Shown piece by piece: positions 17,074-27,662 of a DNA stretch of 64,000 bases. Position numbers and translations under genes: made by a program. Under the pieces are notes generated by a model. That model saw only the letters and a list, made by a program, of their open reading frames with translations. It did not search any database and had not been told where the DNA came from. The DNA comes from Bacteroides caecimuris (GTDB lineage: Bacteria; Bacteroidota; Bacteroidia; Bacteroidales; Bacteroidaceae): assembly GCF_001688725.2 (NCBI RefSeq), contig NZ_CP015401.2, forward strand, positions 4,162,001 to 4,226,000, given 5' to 3'. Positions within the stretch are counted from its first letter, which is position 1; every line of letters starts with the position of its first letter.

Positions 17074-18924
17074 TTATTGGAATGGATTCTTAACAATCGT
17101 CGGATTGTTATTAATTACATCATCAGCAATGAATGAATAATAGTTGGACTGCTGGAAGGTTCTTGCCACCTTGAAACGTTCGGATCTGGTCTTTACGAAA
17201 ATGTACTTGTCCTGATCCTGTGTTCCCGGTTTTGCCACTGCAATACGATAAGGATATAAACCATATACGATAGCTTTATCATTATCAATATTTCCGTTCC
17301 AGGTAATATCAGCTATTCTCCATCGTTTCATATCAAAATAACGGTGATCTTCGAAAGCCAGTTCCACACGACGTTCGTTCTGAATCTTTTCTATTGTCAA
17401 GCTTGTCAAGCTGTTGGCCGGGAAACCGGCACGCTGACGCAAGCGGTTGATGTAGGGTAAAGCTGTCGGCTCGTCATTCAATTCGAAAGCAGCTTCGGCG
17501 GCATTCAAATAGATTTCACCCAAACGGAACCAAGGCCACCAGTTTTCAGCGTAGTTACGGAGAGTGTAACCGGAAGCCTCACTGATAAACTTACGGATAT
17601 AGAATCCGGTGTTGCTCACATTAGGACTGTTGGTTTGAGGTCCGTCCTGGCCGACAAAAGTTTTATTATCTTCATAAAAACTTCCCAATTTCGGGTCTGT
17701 CAGCAAGTCATAAGAACCGGTCTTATCGTTCCAAACTGCTACTCCTGCCTGAATATCCACATCTTGATTTCTGAACTTGGAACCCGGATAGATAATCGTA
17801 CCATACAAACGTTCATCCTTATTGGCAAAAATATCGCTTGGAGTGTCATATACTACATAATCATCACCATTCTTATAATGTAACGTTCCCGGAGTTCCAT
17901 CCAGATAATCGAAAGCCTCTACCAATCCTAGTGACGGGCCGATGCAAGAAGAGTTGTCGTTATCCTCTCTTAAATGATGAACTACATTATCATAACCGAA
18001 GCTATGCACCTTCAGAGGATTCTTATAATCTTTCACCCAAATTGCTTCCTTATTCAGGGTCTTGTCCATAAGCATCTTATAGAAGTTCACCCCTTTATCT
18101 GACTCCTTCTCATAAAGTTCATATCCACCTTTTGTGATAATCTCTTGCGAAGCTGTCAATGATTTGCGATAGTAATCATCTGCCATATCGGACGGAATAC
18201 CCACTTCTCCACCGGAAGTCACAATATTAGGAGTTTTCAGCGCGTTGTACTTAGCGATAGAACCGGCATACAACATAGCGCGACTTTCTAACGCTAACGC
18301 TGTGTAATAGTTGGCACGAGTCTGACTGCCTTTATTACCCAATTGCGACTTAATCGCTTCACATTCACTATATACAAAATCATATATTTCGTGTTCCTTT
18401 GCACGTGGATTGCGTAAATAAGAAGGATCTCCGCTAAAGTCATACTCCAAAGTCGTTGTAATCAATGGTACACCACCCATACGTCTTACAAGCTCAAAAT
18501 AAACGTAGGCGCGGATAAAACGGAACTCTGCCTTGAACTGAAGTTTCTCATCTGCCGAAATATCGGTTCCATACTTATCGATATTCTCAATAGACATATT
18601 GATGTCACGTATCAGTCCGTAATCCCACCAGCGTCCGTAATCGTTTCCATAACGCAGTTCGTTACGATAATTCTGATCTAATGTACCACAATACATCGCA
18701 TCGTCTGTTTCACACATACCACCGGTATTGAAATCACCGTGCAACTGTGGAATACGATTATAAAGATTGGCCAACTGCGATTTAATCATGTTCGGATCAT
18801 TCCATACCAACTCATTAGTAAGAATGTTTTTGGGTTCTCTTTCGAACCAACTGTCACCACAACTCGACAACATGGAAGTGATGGCAGCTCCCATCAGAAG
18901 TATTTTTATAGATTTGCTTTTCAT
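17074..18924 (-). CDS. SusD/RagB-family glycan-binding lipoprotein, PUL 1
   Basis: The protein has 616 residues from the ATG at 18924; a GTG six bases upstream (18930) is less likely. It has a lipobox LSSC (Cys22) and the family features WWDYGLIRDINM, FKAEFRFIRAYVYFELVRRM with the TPR-like helices, then FRLGEIYLNAAEAAFELND and NERRVELAFEDHRYFDMKRW near the C-terminus. SusD proteins cap their SusC partner at the outer surface and bind oligosaccharide. It starts 14 bp after susC, showing one transcript. Confidence 0.93.
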   Translation of the reverse strand: MKSKSIKILLMGAAITSMLSSCGDSWFEREPKNILTNELVWNDPNMIKSQLANLYNRIPQLHGDFNTGGMCETDDAMYCGTLDQNYRNELRYGNDYGRWWDYGLIRDINMSIENIDKYGTDISADEKLQFKAEFRFIRAYVYFELVRRMGGVPLITTTLEYDFSGDPSYLRNPRAKEHEIYDFVYSECEAIKSQLGNKGSQTRANYYTALALESRAMLYAGSIAKYNALKTPNIVTSGGEVGIPSDMADDYYRKSLTASQEIITKGGYELYEKESDKGVNFYKMLMDKTLNKEAIWVKDYKNPLKVHSFGYDNVVHHLREDNDNSSCIGPSLGLVEAFDYLDGTPGTLHYKNGDDYVVYDTPSDIFANKDERLYGTIIYPGSKFRNQDVDIQAGVAVWNDKTGSYDLLTDPKLGSFYEDNKTFVGQDGPQTNSPNVSNTGFYIRKFISEASGYTLRNYAENWWPWFRLGEIYLNAAEAAFELNDEPTALPYINRLRQRAGFPANSLTSLTIEKIQNERRVELAFEDHRYFDMKRWRIADITWNGNIDNDKAIVYGLYPYRIAVAKPGTQDQDKYIFVKTRSERFKVARTFQQSNYYSFIADDVINNNPTIVKNPFQ

Positions 18925-18938
18925 GATCACTTTCGTTT

Positions 18939-21900
18939 TTAGTATGTAATATTAAATCCAAGGAGGAATGTACGTTGTTGCGGATATACCACTGCAGCTG
19001 CGGCGGTAATTTCAGGATCGACTCCAAACTTACCCACATTGTCGAACGAACACAAGTTAGAAACATTCGCATAAACACGTACCTTCTGTGCACGGATCGG
19101 TCTCAACAGTTGAGCCGGCAGGCTGTAACCCACTTCCAGGTTCTTGATACGCAGATAGCGTACGTTGTGCAACCAAAAGTCACTATTCTTATTGTTATAG
19201 CTGAATTCACCTTTACGGATGGCCGGATAACGTCCCGGTATCCATTCACTATCCGGATCATACAAGTCGGCACGATGCCAACGGTCTTCCAACAAATAAA
19301 CCGGAGAGTTTCCGTTGCCATGATATGCATTGGCCAACTCATAGTTCTGTCTCCATCCTTGCATAGCACCACCGGAAAGGTCGATATTCAAGTCAATGCC
19401 CTTCCACTGCAAACCAATATTACCACCAAATGACATGATAGGTGCCCAGCCTTCAGGATAACCGATAGGGCGCTCATCCATACCATTGATGATGCCATCA
19501 CCATTCACATCTTTATAGATAAAGTCACCGGGAAGCAGGGTGCGGTTATTATTTCCATCCAGGTTTACCGGATAATTACGAATTTCTTCTTCCGACTGGA
19601 ATTGTCCGATAACCTGATACCCCCAATAAATACCTCCCCAACGGCCTTCTGCAGAATTGCGATATTCATCCCAGGAGTTATTAAAACGCGGTTTGTAAGT
19701 CTCAATACTTTTGTAACGTGAGAAAGTAAAGTTACCGCTTACAGTATAGTTCAAATCACCGATATGGTCGGTCCATGTAACCATACCCTCCGCACCGATA
19801 TAAGCTTGTTTGTTCAAATTTTCGTTAGGTAACGAATAGCCTACTTCGCTCGGAAGCAATACATCATAGCGAGCAGCCGGCACACCGGTAATATCCTTAC
19901 GGAAAGCATCGGCTGTGATCTTCAAACGATTATTGAACATAGTCAAATCAAAACCGATATTCGATGTCGTATTCTTAGTCCAGGACAAATTTGTAATAGG
20001 CAATCCTCTTTGATTCAGTCCGGTAACCAGTTCACCATCCAATACAGCGTTACCATTATTCCAGGTATAACCACTCAAGTAATCGAACAACTTTACATCT
20101 TTTTCTGTACCTGTCTGACCGATAGAAGCACGAATCTTCAAATCATCTACAACTGGTCTCAACTTTTCAAAGAATTTCTCTTCCGAGATTCTCCAACCGA
20201 TAGATACACCCGGGAAGAATCCCCAACGATTATTCGCTGCATAAAGATAAGAACCATCATAACGAGCCAGTAATTCGACCAGATATTTATGAGCAAAATC
20301 GTAATTGATACGACCAATCCATCCGGCACGTGCCTCGTAGCTCCATTCATCACCGAAACTGTTAAGTTCATCGAACTGCAATAGCGGCAAATAGTCGGTA
20401 GAAGGTTCTGTTCCATAAGTCTTCTTAGTCCAATCGTAATCGGAGGCTTCATAACCCAAAACAGCCGAAATATTGTGATTCTTAATCTGTTTGGCATAAT
20501 TCAATTGTAACTGCATATAACGCGCAGGAACGCTACGATCAATTTGACTTCTCCAACGTCCTACGGCAGGAGTTCCATTATAAGTATCTTTCTCTTTATC
20601 GTAGGTATAAATCTGATAAGCATATTGATAACCGTCAAAACGACTGTTAGTATAATTGTACGAGAAAGTAGCCTTTGCAGTCAAACCAAATGAGAAATCA
20701 TACTGCGCATAAGCATTGATATTGGCATTACGAGTCAGATTATCTTTATAGCCGGCAATATCACGGCTAAAAGCTGCCGGATTGTAACCATTCTCATGTA
20801 CATTATTGATATACTCCGGATTATCATTAGCATAAGGACTTTCAATCGGTTGCATTTTGAACATAGACAAAATAGCCGAATAATATCCATCACCGCCAGG
20901 CAAACCTACATCTTCGGTCTTTTCGTATTTACCGCTGATCTGTGCACCGATCGTAAAACGGTCTGTAATCTTTGTATCAATATTCAACTGAAGGTTAGTA
21001 CGTTCATATTTGAAGTCACGCATCATAGCATCCTGTCCGGTATGAGCAACAGAAAGGTAGTAGTTAGTCTTTTCAGAGCCACCCGTCACATTAGCATTGA
21101 TGTGATACTGCGGCACATTTTTTCTCATCACCATATCATAATAGTCATAACTCTTATATCCCGGTTCCGTACCAGCTTCCCATTTCGCCAGTTCTTCGGG
21201 GCTATATAGCTTGCTTGGATCTTCGCCTCTGTTCTGCGCTGCTTCAGCCAGCCCTCTTACATATTGTCCCGCATTTGCCAATTTCGGGAAACGGGTCAGG
21301 TTTTGCCAGCCATAATATCCATTTACATTGATACTTACCTTATCATTCTTTTTACCTTTCTTGGTAGTTACCAAAACCACACCATTTGATGCACGCAAAC
21401 CGTAAATAGCAGCAGAAGCATCCTTCAAGACTGTGATACTTTCAATATCTTCAATGTTTAGAGCATTAAAGACATCACTACCGGAAACATCCGATGCCTG
21501 CAACCAGTCACGACTATTCATACCTCCATAAGGAATACCATCAATTACAAACAGCGGACTACCCATATTACGAATTTCGAGATTAATTCCCCTACCCGGA
21601 CGCGCATCCACAGCACGTGTAGACACACCTGCTATTTTACCGGACAACGCTCCGGCAGTAGTAGTAGAAACAGAACGTGTCAACGCATCAGACTTGACAT
21701 CACTGATTGCTCCGGTCAAACTTTTCTTGGTTTGTGTACCATAACCTACCACTACAACTTCATCCAAAGTTTCGGTATCTTCTTCAAGAACAATCTGAAG
21801 ACGTGCCTTTTCGCCAATCTTCACTTCTTTTGTCTTATAACCAATAAACGAGACTGCCAATGTTCCATTCTTATCATCTACATTGATTGTAAAATTACCA

Positions 21901-22070
21901 TCGATGTCTGTAATTGTCCCATTAGAAGTTCCCTTTACAGTTACATTGGCACCAATGATATCCTCTCCCCTTACATCAGCTACATGTCCTGTAACTTGTG
22001 TTTGTGCAAATGCAACAGCAGACAGAAACAGCTGTATGACACATATGCATAAGATTCTTAAATACCTCAT
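18939..22070 (-). CDS. SusC/RagA-family TonB-linked outer-membrane transporter, PUL 1
   Basis: The protein has 1043 residues: signal peptide (SAVAFAQ), a carboxypeptidase-regulatory-like domain (about 25-105; GHVADVRGEDIIGANVTVKG), the TonB box region TLDEVVVVGYGTQTKKSLTG, the plug domain (NIEDIESITVLKDASAAIYG, then VVLVTTKKGKK) and a 22-strand barrel ending in the aromatic LLGFNITY. It imports oligosaccharides using the proton-motive force via TonB. It is the first gene of the PUL 1 operon and is divergent from its HTCS gene. Confidence 0.95.
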   Translation of the reverse strand: MRYLRILCICVIQLFLSAVAFAQTQVTGHVADVRGEDIIGANVTVKGTSNGTITDIDGNFTINVDDKNGTLAVSFIGYKTKEVKIGEKARLQIVLEEDTETLDEVVVVGYGTQTKKSLTGAISDVKSDALTRSVSTTTAGALSGKIAGVSTRAVDARPGRGINLEIRNMGSPLFVIDGIPYGGMNSRDWLQASDVSGSDVFNALNIEDIESITVLKDASAAIYGLRASNGVVLVTTKKGKKNDKVSINVNGYYGWQNLTRFPKLANAGQYVRGLAEAAQNRGEDPSKLYSPEELAKWEAGTEPGYKSYDYYDMVMRKNVPQYHINANVTGGSEKTNYYLSVAHTGQDAMMRDFKYERTNLQLNIDTKITDRFTIGAQISGKYEKTEDVGLPGGDGYYSAILSMFKMQPIESPYANDNPEYINNVHENGYNPAAFSRDIAGYKDNLTRNANINAYAQYDFSFGLTAKATFSYNYTNSRFDGYQYAYQIYTYDKEKDTYNGTPAVGRWRSQIDRSVPARYMQLQLNYAKQIKNHNISAVLGYEASDYDWTKKTYGTEPSTDYLPLLQFDELNSFGDEWSYEARAGWIGRINYDFAHKYLVELLARYDGSYLYAANNRWGFFPGVSIGWRISEEKFFEKLRPVVDDLKIRASIGQTGTEKDVKLFDYLSGYTWNNGNAVLDGELVTGLNQRGLPITNLSWTKNTTSNIGFDLTMFNNRLKITADAFRKDITGVPAARYDVLLPSEVGYSLPNENLNKQAYIGAEGMVTWTDHIGDLNYTVSGNFTFSRYKSIETYKPRFNNSWDEYRNSAEGRWGGIYWGYQVIGQFQSEEEIRNYPVNLDGNNNRTLLPGDFIYKDVNGDGIINGMDERPIGYPEGWAPIMSFGGNIGLQWKGIDLNIDLSGGAMQGWRQNYELANAYHGNGNSPVYLLEDRWHRADLYDPDSEWIPGRYPAIRKGEFSYNNKNSDFWLHNVRYLRIKNLEVGYSLPAQLLRPIRAQKVRVYANVSNLCSFDNVGKFGVDPEITAAAAVVYPQQRTFLLGFNITY

Positions 22071-22116
22071 AAATTAGAATTTAAAGATTAAACATTTTTT
22101 GTTGTTTTTTCGAACA

Positions 22117-22124
22117 CAAATATA
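22117..22124 (-). promoter_or_regulatory. promoter -7 box of the PUL 1 susC operon
   Basis: On the minus strand this reads TATATTTG, a match to TAnnTTTG, 47 bases upstream of the susC start codon. No clear TTTG is seen at -33, consistent with an activator-dependent promoter. Confidence 0.6.
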
Positions 22125-22148
22125 CGTCATTGATATAGACTGAATAAA

Positions 22149-22183
22149 CAAAAATCATGCAGAAGAGCTACACAAATCATGCA
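22149..22183 (-). promoter_or_regulatory. candidate HTCS operator (13-bp direct repeat, 22-bp period)
   Basis: CAAAAATCATGCA (22149-22161) and CACAAATCATGCA (22171-22183) are direct repeats with one mismatch, 22 bp apart, and on the same face of the helix. They start 27 bp upstream of the susC -7 box. The arrangement matches that in front of the PUL 2 operon. Confidence 0.55.
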
Positions 22184-22221
22184 ATGAACGATTTACATAC
22201 TCTAAATAAAATATTTATTCC

Positions 22222-22229
22222 TATTTTTG
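22222..22229 (+). promoter_or_regulatory. promoter -7 box of the PUL 1 HTCS gene
   Basis: TATTTTTG fits TAnnTTTG and lies 31 bases before the ATG at 22261. No good -33 element is visible. Confidence 0.45.
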
Positions 22230-22260
22230 GATTTGTAATTGAAACAAATAAGCACGAGTT

Positions 22261-25200
22261 ATGAAAAAACACATTGCTTCTATTCTATTTTTATTCTTGT
22301 TATCAACTTTTCAGTTGATAGCCCAGTCTCATTCCGTAAAAAGATTGGGGATAGAGCAAGGATTATCAAATAATTATGTAGTCAGCATTACACAAGATAA
22401 ACAAGGGTTCTTATGGTTTGCCACAGAAGAAGGACTTAATAAGTTTGACGGTACCCGTTTTATTACTTACTATAAAAATGATTTGGCACATAACAATCAG
22501 GGAATCACCGGCAACGAGCTTAACCGGGTGTATGCTGACACGAAACGTCCTATTATTTGGATAGCCACTCAACGAGACGGACTAAATGCATATAATTATA
22601 ATAAGCAAACATTTACCGCTTATCAGCATAACCCGAAGAATCCACATAGTTTGATTACGAATGACGTAACAGACATTTCTCCTTCCACTCAACATGATGA
22701 TGGTTTATGGATTAGTACCTATTATAGAGGTATAGAATATCTTGATATCACCAGCGGACAATTCACTCATTATAATAAAAATACAGTTCCCGGTCTACCC
22801 TGTGAGCAAACATGGACAGTATTGGACGGAGGTGATGGGAATTTGTATATCGGACATGTCGGAAGCGGGTTCAGTATTCTTTCTCTTAAAGATAAAAGTG
22901 TAAAAAACTTCCGGAACGAAGCCGGAAACCCAATGAGTTTACCCGGTAATGATGTGTTTTGTATTATAAAAGATACGAACGGAAATATCTGGTTAGGTAC
23001 AAATAAAGGATTGGCCCTATATAATGCTGCTAATGAAAACTTCATTACGTTCAAAAAAAACAAGAATGACAAGTATGACACTTTATGCAGTCGTATATTA
23101 TCTATCCGCCAACTAAAAGATAATAAGCTTTGGATTGCCTCCGAGCTGAATGGCATTGCTATATTGAACCTAAAACAAAGTATGTTTCTCTCACCAGAGG
23201 AGATTTCTCTTGAATACATACAGGAAGGTGACGATAGCCGAAGCCTCTCTAACGCAAGTGCCCGATGCATATTTCAGGATTCTTTTGATAACATTTGGAT
23301 AGGAACATGGGGAGGAGGAATCAATTTTATCAGTAGTAAATCACCTTTGTTCACCACATTGAGCTATTCTCCTATTCCAAACAATGAGAACAGTCTGAAC
23401 AACAAAGTAGCCAGCAGCCTCTGTATGGACAGACAAGGGCGGGTTTGGATCGGAACAGACGGCGGAGGAATCAATGTATTTGAAGGAGAGAAACGTACCG
23501 CCATCTATAAAAAAGAGAGTGGAGATATTCCTTCTAATTTTATATTAGCCTCTTTGCAGGATTCAAAAGGCAATTTATGGTTTGGATCCTATGAAGGGGG
23601 AATCAGCCATTATGATAGCCGGAATAAAAAATTCCGTTCCATCTCTCTTATGGGACAATCTAATCTGGATGTCCGTACGATCTATGAAGATGCCCAACAC
23701 AACATTTGGGTAGGATACAGTGGAGGAATTGTTGTATTGAACCCTCTTACAATGGAGATTATCCGACATTACAATACAGAAAACAGCGAACTGCAAAGTG
23801 ACTTTATACGCTCCATAGCTCAAGATGAGAAAGGGCGTTTCTGGATTGGGACTTTCGGAGACGGACTTGGGATATACACCCCGGACTTACAGAAAATCAA
23901 AACGTTCACTCAAAGGGATGGTTTCTGCTCCAATACTGTCAACCAGATCATACAAGATAAACAAAAAAGAATGTGGATAGGAACAGGAGAGGGATTGGTT
24001 TGTTTCCTGTCAACCGACGAACTGAATTATATGACTTATCAACGGAAAGACGGCCTGATTAATACGAATATCTGCGCTATAGCAGAAGACAAAAAAGGAA
24101 ATATCTGGTTTAGTAACAACAAAGGTATCAGCTGTTATGTTACAAGCAAAGACTGTTTTTACAACTATGGTCACTCTGATGATGTACCGGCGGGAAGTTT
24201 CTCAAGCAGTTGCGTAACACAAAACAAGAACGGATGGATTTATTTCGGTTCTATCAATGGAGTATGTTGTTTCAATCCCGATATCACCATGAACGAACAA
24301 CCAGCTCCGGCAGCAGTTATCACAGAAATGAAAATACTCGGACGATTGAGCAACCTGGAAAATAATGACATGATTATCAATTTATCCAAAGGACAGAATG
24401 TAGAATTAAGTCATGCGCAAAATAGCTTTGGACTTACATTTAACGTACAAAACTATTCACTAGTCAACCAAGTGGAATATGTTTATATGCTGAAAGGGCT
24501 TGAAAACTCATGGTACACCGTCAATGAGAACAACAGCGTCACTTTCCGAAACATTCCTCCGGGAAAATATGAATTCCTCATCAAAGCAAGGGTACATAAT
24601 CAGGAATGGCCGGAAGAAGCTACTTCACTTACCATCCGTGTCAATCCCCCTCTTTGGCTGACATGGTGGGCAAAGCTTATCTATATTTTGGCATCTATCA
24701 GCATCATTTATCTTATCCTGCATGCATATAAAAAGAAGCTGGATTTGGAAAGCCTCTATACGCTGGAAAAGAAAAACCATGAGCAAGAACAGGAATTAAA
24801 CCAGGAACGTTTGCGGTTCTATACTAATATCACCCATGAGCTGCGTACGCCGTTGACCTTAATCCTCGGTCCTTTGGAAGATATGCAAAAAGAGACCTCA
24901 CTTCCGGCAAAACAAGCCCAGAAGTTATCTGTCATCCATCAGAGTGCACTACGGTTGCTCAACTTGATTAATCAAATACTGGAATTCCGGAAGACAGAGA
25001 CACAAAACAAGAAATTGTGTGTCAGCAAAGGCAATATCGCTCCTCTGATCTATGAGATAGGGCTTAAATACAAAGAACTAAATCAAAAGACCAAGATTGA
25101 TTTCCAAATTCAGATAGAGAAAGAAGAAATGCTCCTTTTCTTTGATAAGGAAATCATTACCATCGTTTTGGACAACCTGATTTCCAACGCGATCAAATAT

Positions 25201-26379
25201 ACGGAACAGGGACGCGTCACTCTAAGTTTGTATCAGACAATGCGCAATGAGGTTGCTTATACAGAGATAAAAGTCAGTGACACGGGATATGGAATTTCTG
25301 CTGAAGCCCTGCCACATATTTTTGACCGTTATTATCAGGAAAGCGGCAAGCATCAGGCATCCGGGACAGGCATTGGCTTGGCCCTAGTGAAGAATCTGGT
25401 CACCCTGCATGAAGGAGAAATCCGGGCAGAAAGCATACAAAACGAAGGAAGTACTTTCTATATCAGCCTATTGACGGATAATATCTATCCCAATGCTTTA
25501 CACGCAGATTCTACAGAACCGATTCAAGAAGATACGAATCAGGAAGCAAGCCTTGAATATCCACAAGAAACCACACTGGATACCGGCAAACCGATCCTGT
25601 TGATTGTAGAAGACAATGAAGAGATACAGAAATATATCGCCGAGTCCTTCGCAGATTCGTTCGAAGTACTCACAGCTTACAACGGAGAAGAAGGGAAGCA
25701 ACAAGCTCTTAGCCGCATCCCGGATATTGTAGTCAGCGATATTATGATGCCTGTCATGGACGGTATCACTCTCTGCCGGCAATTGAAAGAGGACGTACGG
25801 ACCAGTCATATCCCTATCATCTTATTGACAGCTAAAGACTCTCTGCAAGATAAAGAAGAAGGATATAAGGTAGGAGCCGATTCTTATCTGACAAAGCCTT
25901 TCAGTGCTTCTCTGCTGCGTAGCCGTATCAATAATCTGCTGGAATCAAGAAAGAAACTGATAGCTCAATTCCAGACACAATCCGTTCCGGGCAATCAGGC
26001 AGATTTAAAAGAAAAACGTATCGTAATCGCCGAAGCTCTAAGCAAGCTGGATAATGAATTTATTGAAAAAATCACCCTTTTAATCGAAGAAAACCTCTCT
26101 TCGGAGAAGATTGATATTACCTATCTTTCAGACAAGATGTGTATGAGCGGTTCCACCCTCTACCGGAAAATGAAAGCACTGACAGGATTATCGACCAACG
26201 AATATATCCGGAAAGTGAAAATGCAAAATGCAGAACGTTTATTGCTTGAAGGGAAGTTCAACATCTCTGAAATCGCCTATAAAGTAGGAATGAACAGTAC
26301 GGGGTATTTCCGTCAATGCTTTAAAGAGGAATTTGGCGTCTCGCCTTCGGATTACCTGAAGCAGATCATACAATCATAA
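22261..26379 (+). CDS. hybrid two-component system regulator (HTCS), PUL 1
   Basis: One chain of 1372 residues contains a whole two-component system. After a signal peptide (to about 20) comes a periplasmic sensor of beta-propeller blades with repeated NIWIG/LWIG-T words, then a Y_Y_Y domain (about 705-795) and a transmembrane helix (about 800-822). The cytoplasmic part has a HisKA domain with His859 in THELRTPLT, an ATPase domain (LDNLISNAIKYT, DTGYGIS, GTGIGLALV), a receiver with phospho-acceptor Asp1160 in VVSDIMMPVMDG, and a C-terminal AraC-type helix-turn-helix (about 1285-1370). It should sense an oligosaccharide from the PUL 1 substrate and activate the divergent susC operon. Confidence 0.95.
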   Translation: MKKHIASILFLFLLSTFQLIAQSHSVKRLGIEQGLSNNYVVSITQDKQGFLWFATEEGLNKFDGTRFITYYKNDLAHNNQGITGNELNRVYADTKRPIIWIATQRDGLNAYNYNKQTFTAYQHNPKNPHSLITNDVTDISPSTQHDDGLWISTYYRGIEYLDITSGQFTHYNKNTVPGLPCEQTWTVLDGGDGNLYIGHVGSGFSILSLKDKSVKNFRNEAGNPMSLPGNDVFCIIKDTNGNIWLGTNKGLALYNAANENFITFKKNKNDKYDTLCSRILSIRQLKDNKLWIASELNGIAILNLKQSMFLSPEEISLEYIQEGDDSRSLSNASARCIFQDSFDNIWIGTWGGGINFISSKSPLFTTLSYSPIPNNENSLNNKVASSLCMDRQGRVWIGTDGGGINVFEGEKRTAIYKKESGDIPSNFILASLQDSKGNLWFGSYEGGISHYDSRNKKFRSISLMGQSNLDVRTIYEDAQHNIWVGYSGGIVVLNPLTMEIIRHYNTENSELQSDFIRSIAQDEKGRFWIGTFGDGLGIYTPDLQKIKTFTQRDGFCSNTVNQIIQDKQKRMWIGTGEGLVCFLSTDELNYMTYQRKDGLINTNICAIAEDKKGNIWFSNNKGISCYVTSKDCFYNYGHSDDVPAGSFSSSCVTQNKNGWIYFGSINGVCCFNPDITMNEQPAPAAVITEMKILGRLSNLENNDMIINLSKGQNVELSHAQNSFGLTFNVQNYSLVNQVEYVYMLKGLENSWYTVNENNSVTFRNIPPGKYEFLIKARVHNQEWPEEATSLTIRVNPPLWLTWWAKLIYILASISIIYLILHAYKKKLDLESLYTLEKKNHEQEQELNQERLRFYTNITHELRTPLTLILGPLEDMQKETSLPAKQAQKLSVIHQSALRLLNLINQILEFRKTETQNKKLCVSKGNIAPLIYEIGLKYKELNQKTKIDFQIQIEKEEMLLFFDKEIITIVLDNLISNAIKYTEQGRVTLSLYQTMRNEVAYTEIKVSDTGYGISAEALPHIFDRYYQESGKHQASGTGIGLALVKNLVTLHEGEIRAESIQNEGSTFYISLLTDNIYPNALHADSTEPIQEDTNQEASLEYPQETTLDTGKPILLIVEDNEEIQKYIAESFADSFEVLTAYNGEEGKQQALSRIPDIVVSDIMMPVMDGITLCRQLKEDVRTSHIPIILLTAKDSLQDKEEGYKVGADSYLTKPFSASLLRSRINNLLESRKKLIAQFQTQSVPGNQADLKEKRIVIAEALSKLDNEFIEKITLLIEENLSSEKIDITYLSDKMCMSGSTLYRKMKALTGLSTNEYIRKVKMQNAERLLLEGKFNISEIAYKVGMNSTGYFRQCFKEEFGVSPSDYLKQIIQS

Positions 26380-26464
26380 AAAGGGAGAGGGAAACTTGTT
26401 AAAACAGAACCTGTTAAACAGCATCTACAAAAAGGATTTACAAGTAGCAGTCGTGCGAACTAAG

Positions 26465-27430
26465 TCATTCCCTCAATTCTTCAGTCATTGTCTTTAGTAA
26501 TGACCTGCTGTCACTTAACGGCAAATCCGTAGCTAAATCCCAACTCATCATACCTTTCAGCTTCTGTTCTTTTGCATAACGGGTTTTGATACGAATGTTA
26601 TCCTGACCGTCAAACACATAAGTATCTCCCTGATAGATCACTTCATTCTGTGCAGGACTCGTAACCAATCCATTCTGTACAAAATTGAAATAAGCCTCTG
26701 TCTTCTTTGAATTATCTTTGGTCACCCCATAAAAAGGAACTCCTGCCACCAGTTTTTCCTTCGGAATACCATACTCCAATACCATCTGTATATCCGAACA
26801 ATATTTTTCTATTGGAAAGCGAACCGGTGAAGGACCATAGCACTGAAGTGAAATAAAATCAACAGCTTCAATAGCTTCCTTACTAATCTTATAACAAACA
26901 GGATGCAGAGATACACTGAAAAGATACTTGTCTCCCAACACTTCACGCATCTTCAGGATAGCCAAACTATAATCTTCATATTCTTTCTCATTTTCTGCCC
27001 ACTCAAAATCAAGATCAATGCCATCCAGTTTATTCTTTTCCAGTACAGTCTTTATGTTCTTTGCAAACGTCGTACGAGCGGCCTCATCGGCCACCATCGC
27101 TTTCCATTCGCCACTGGAAGCACCCAAACGTATTTTCACTTTTGTACCTTTTACTTTTGCACGAACCGATTTAATCAAACCTTCCCAAGTGGTCACCCCT
27201 TTTCCCTGAAATGCACGTGGATTCTCAAATGACAATGATCCGTCTTTATTAGGATGAACATTCAAGAAAATAAGGTCGTCACTTGCCCGCAAGCTTTCTG
27301 TAGAGATACGACCACGGTTGTAAAAATTACCCCGCACATAAGAACTGACCATATAGTCTTGCTGTGCAAACAATGATAATCCAACAAACAAAAAAAAGAA
27401 GAAGAATACAATTTTTCTTAGCATTAGCAT
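26465..27430 (-). CDS. GH18-family protein (chitinase/endo-glycosidase-like)
   Basis: The protein has 321 residues with a signal peptide (GLSLFAQ). The catalytic GH18 motif DxxDxDxE is complete in LDGIDLDFEW, with Glu143 as the acid. Other family segments are KIRLGASSGEW, FSVSLHPVCY, VDFISLQCYG, KLVAGVPFYG and KGMMSWDLATD. GH18 enzymes cut beta-1,4 bonds next to N-acetylglucosamine, in chitin or N-glycans. The gene stands alone with its own promoter and is convergent with the HTCS gene, so it is not clearly part of PUL 1. Substrate is unknown. Confidence 0.88.
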   Translation of the reverse strand: MLMLRKIVFFFFFLFVGLSLFAQQDYMVSSYVRGNFYNRGRISTESLRASDDLIFLNVHPNKDGSLSFENPRAFQGKGVTTWEGLIKSVRAKVKGTKVKIRLGASSGEWKAMVADEAARTTFAKNIKTVLEKNKLDGIDLDFEWAENEKEYEDYSLAILKMREVLGDKYLFSVSLHPVCYKISKEAIEAVDFISLQCYGPSPVRFPIEKYCSDIQMVLEYGIPKEKLVAGVPFYGVTKDNSKKTEAYFNFVQNGLVTSPAQNEVIYQGDTYVFDGQDNIRIKTRYAKEQKLKGMMSWDLATDLPLSDSRSLLKTMTEELRE

Positions 27431-27459
27431 AATGATTGATAATTAAAACGTTTAGATTG

Positions 27460-27467
27460 CAAAAATA
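27460..27467 (-). promoter_or_regulatory. promoter -7 box of the GH18 gene
   Basis: On the minus strand this reads TATTTTTG, 30 bases upstream of the start codon at 27430. Confidence 0.5.
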
Positions 27468-27662
27468 CGCATATCAAAGGGAAACAGATGTTCAAAAACA
27501 ACTATAATACTTCCAAAAATCAACATAAAGTTTTCTATTCAGAAATTTACAACAGATAAATATTGAATTCTCTAACATCATCCAAAGGGATAAGAATAAT
27601 ATTTGCAGGTTTCTACTAAAACATAAATAAAAGAAAGAGTTCCATTTTCCGCAAAAAAAGCC

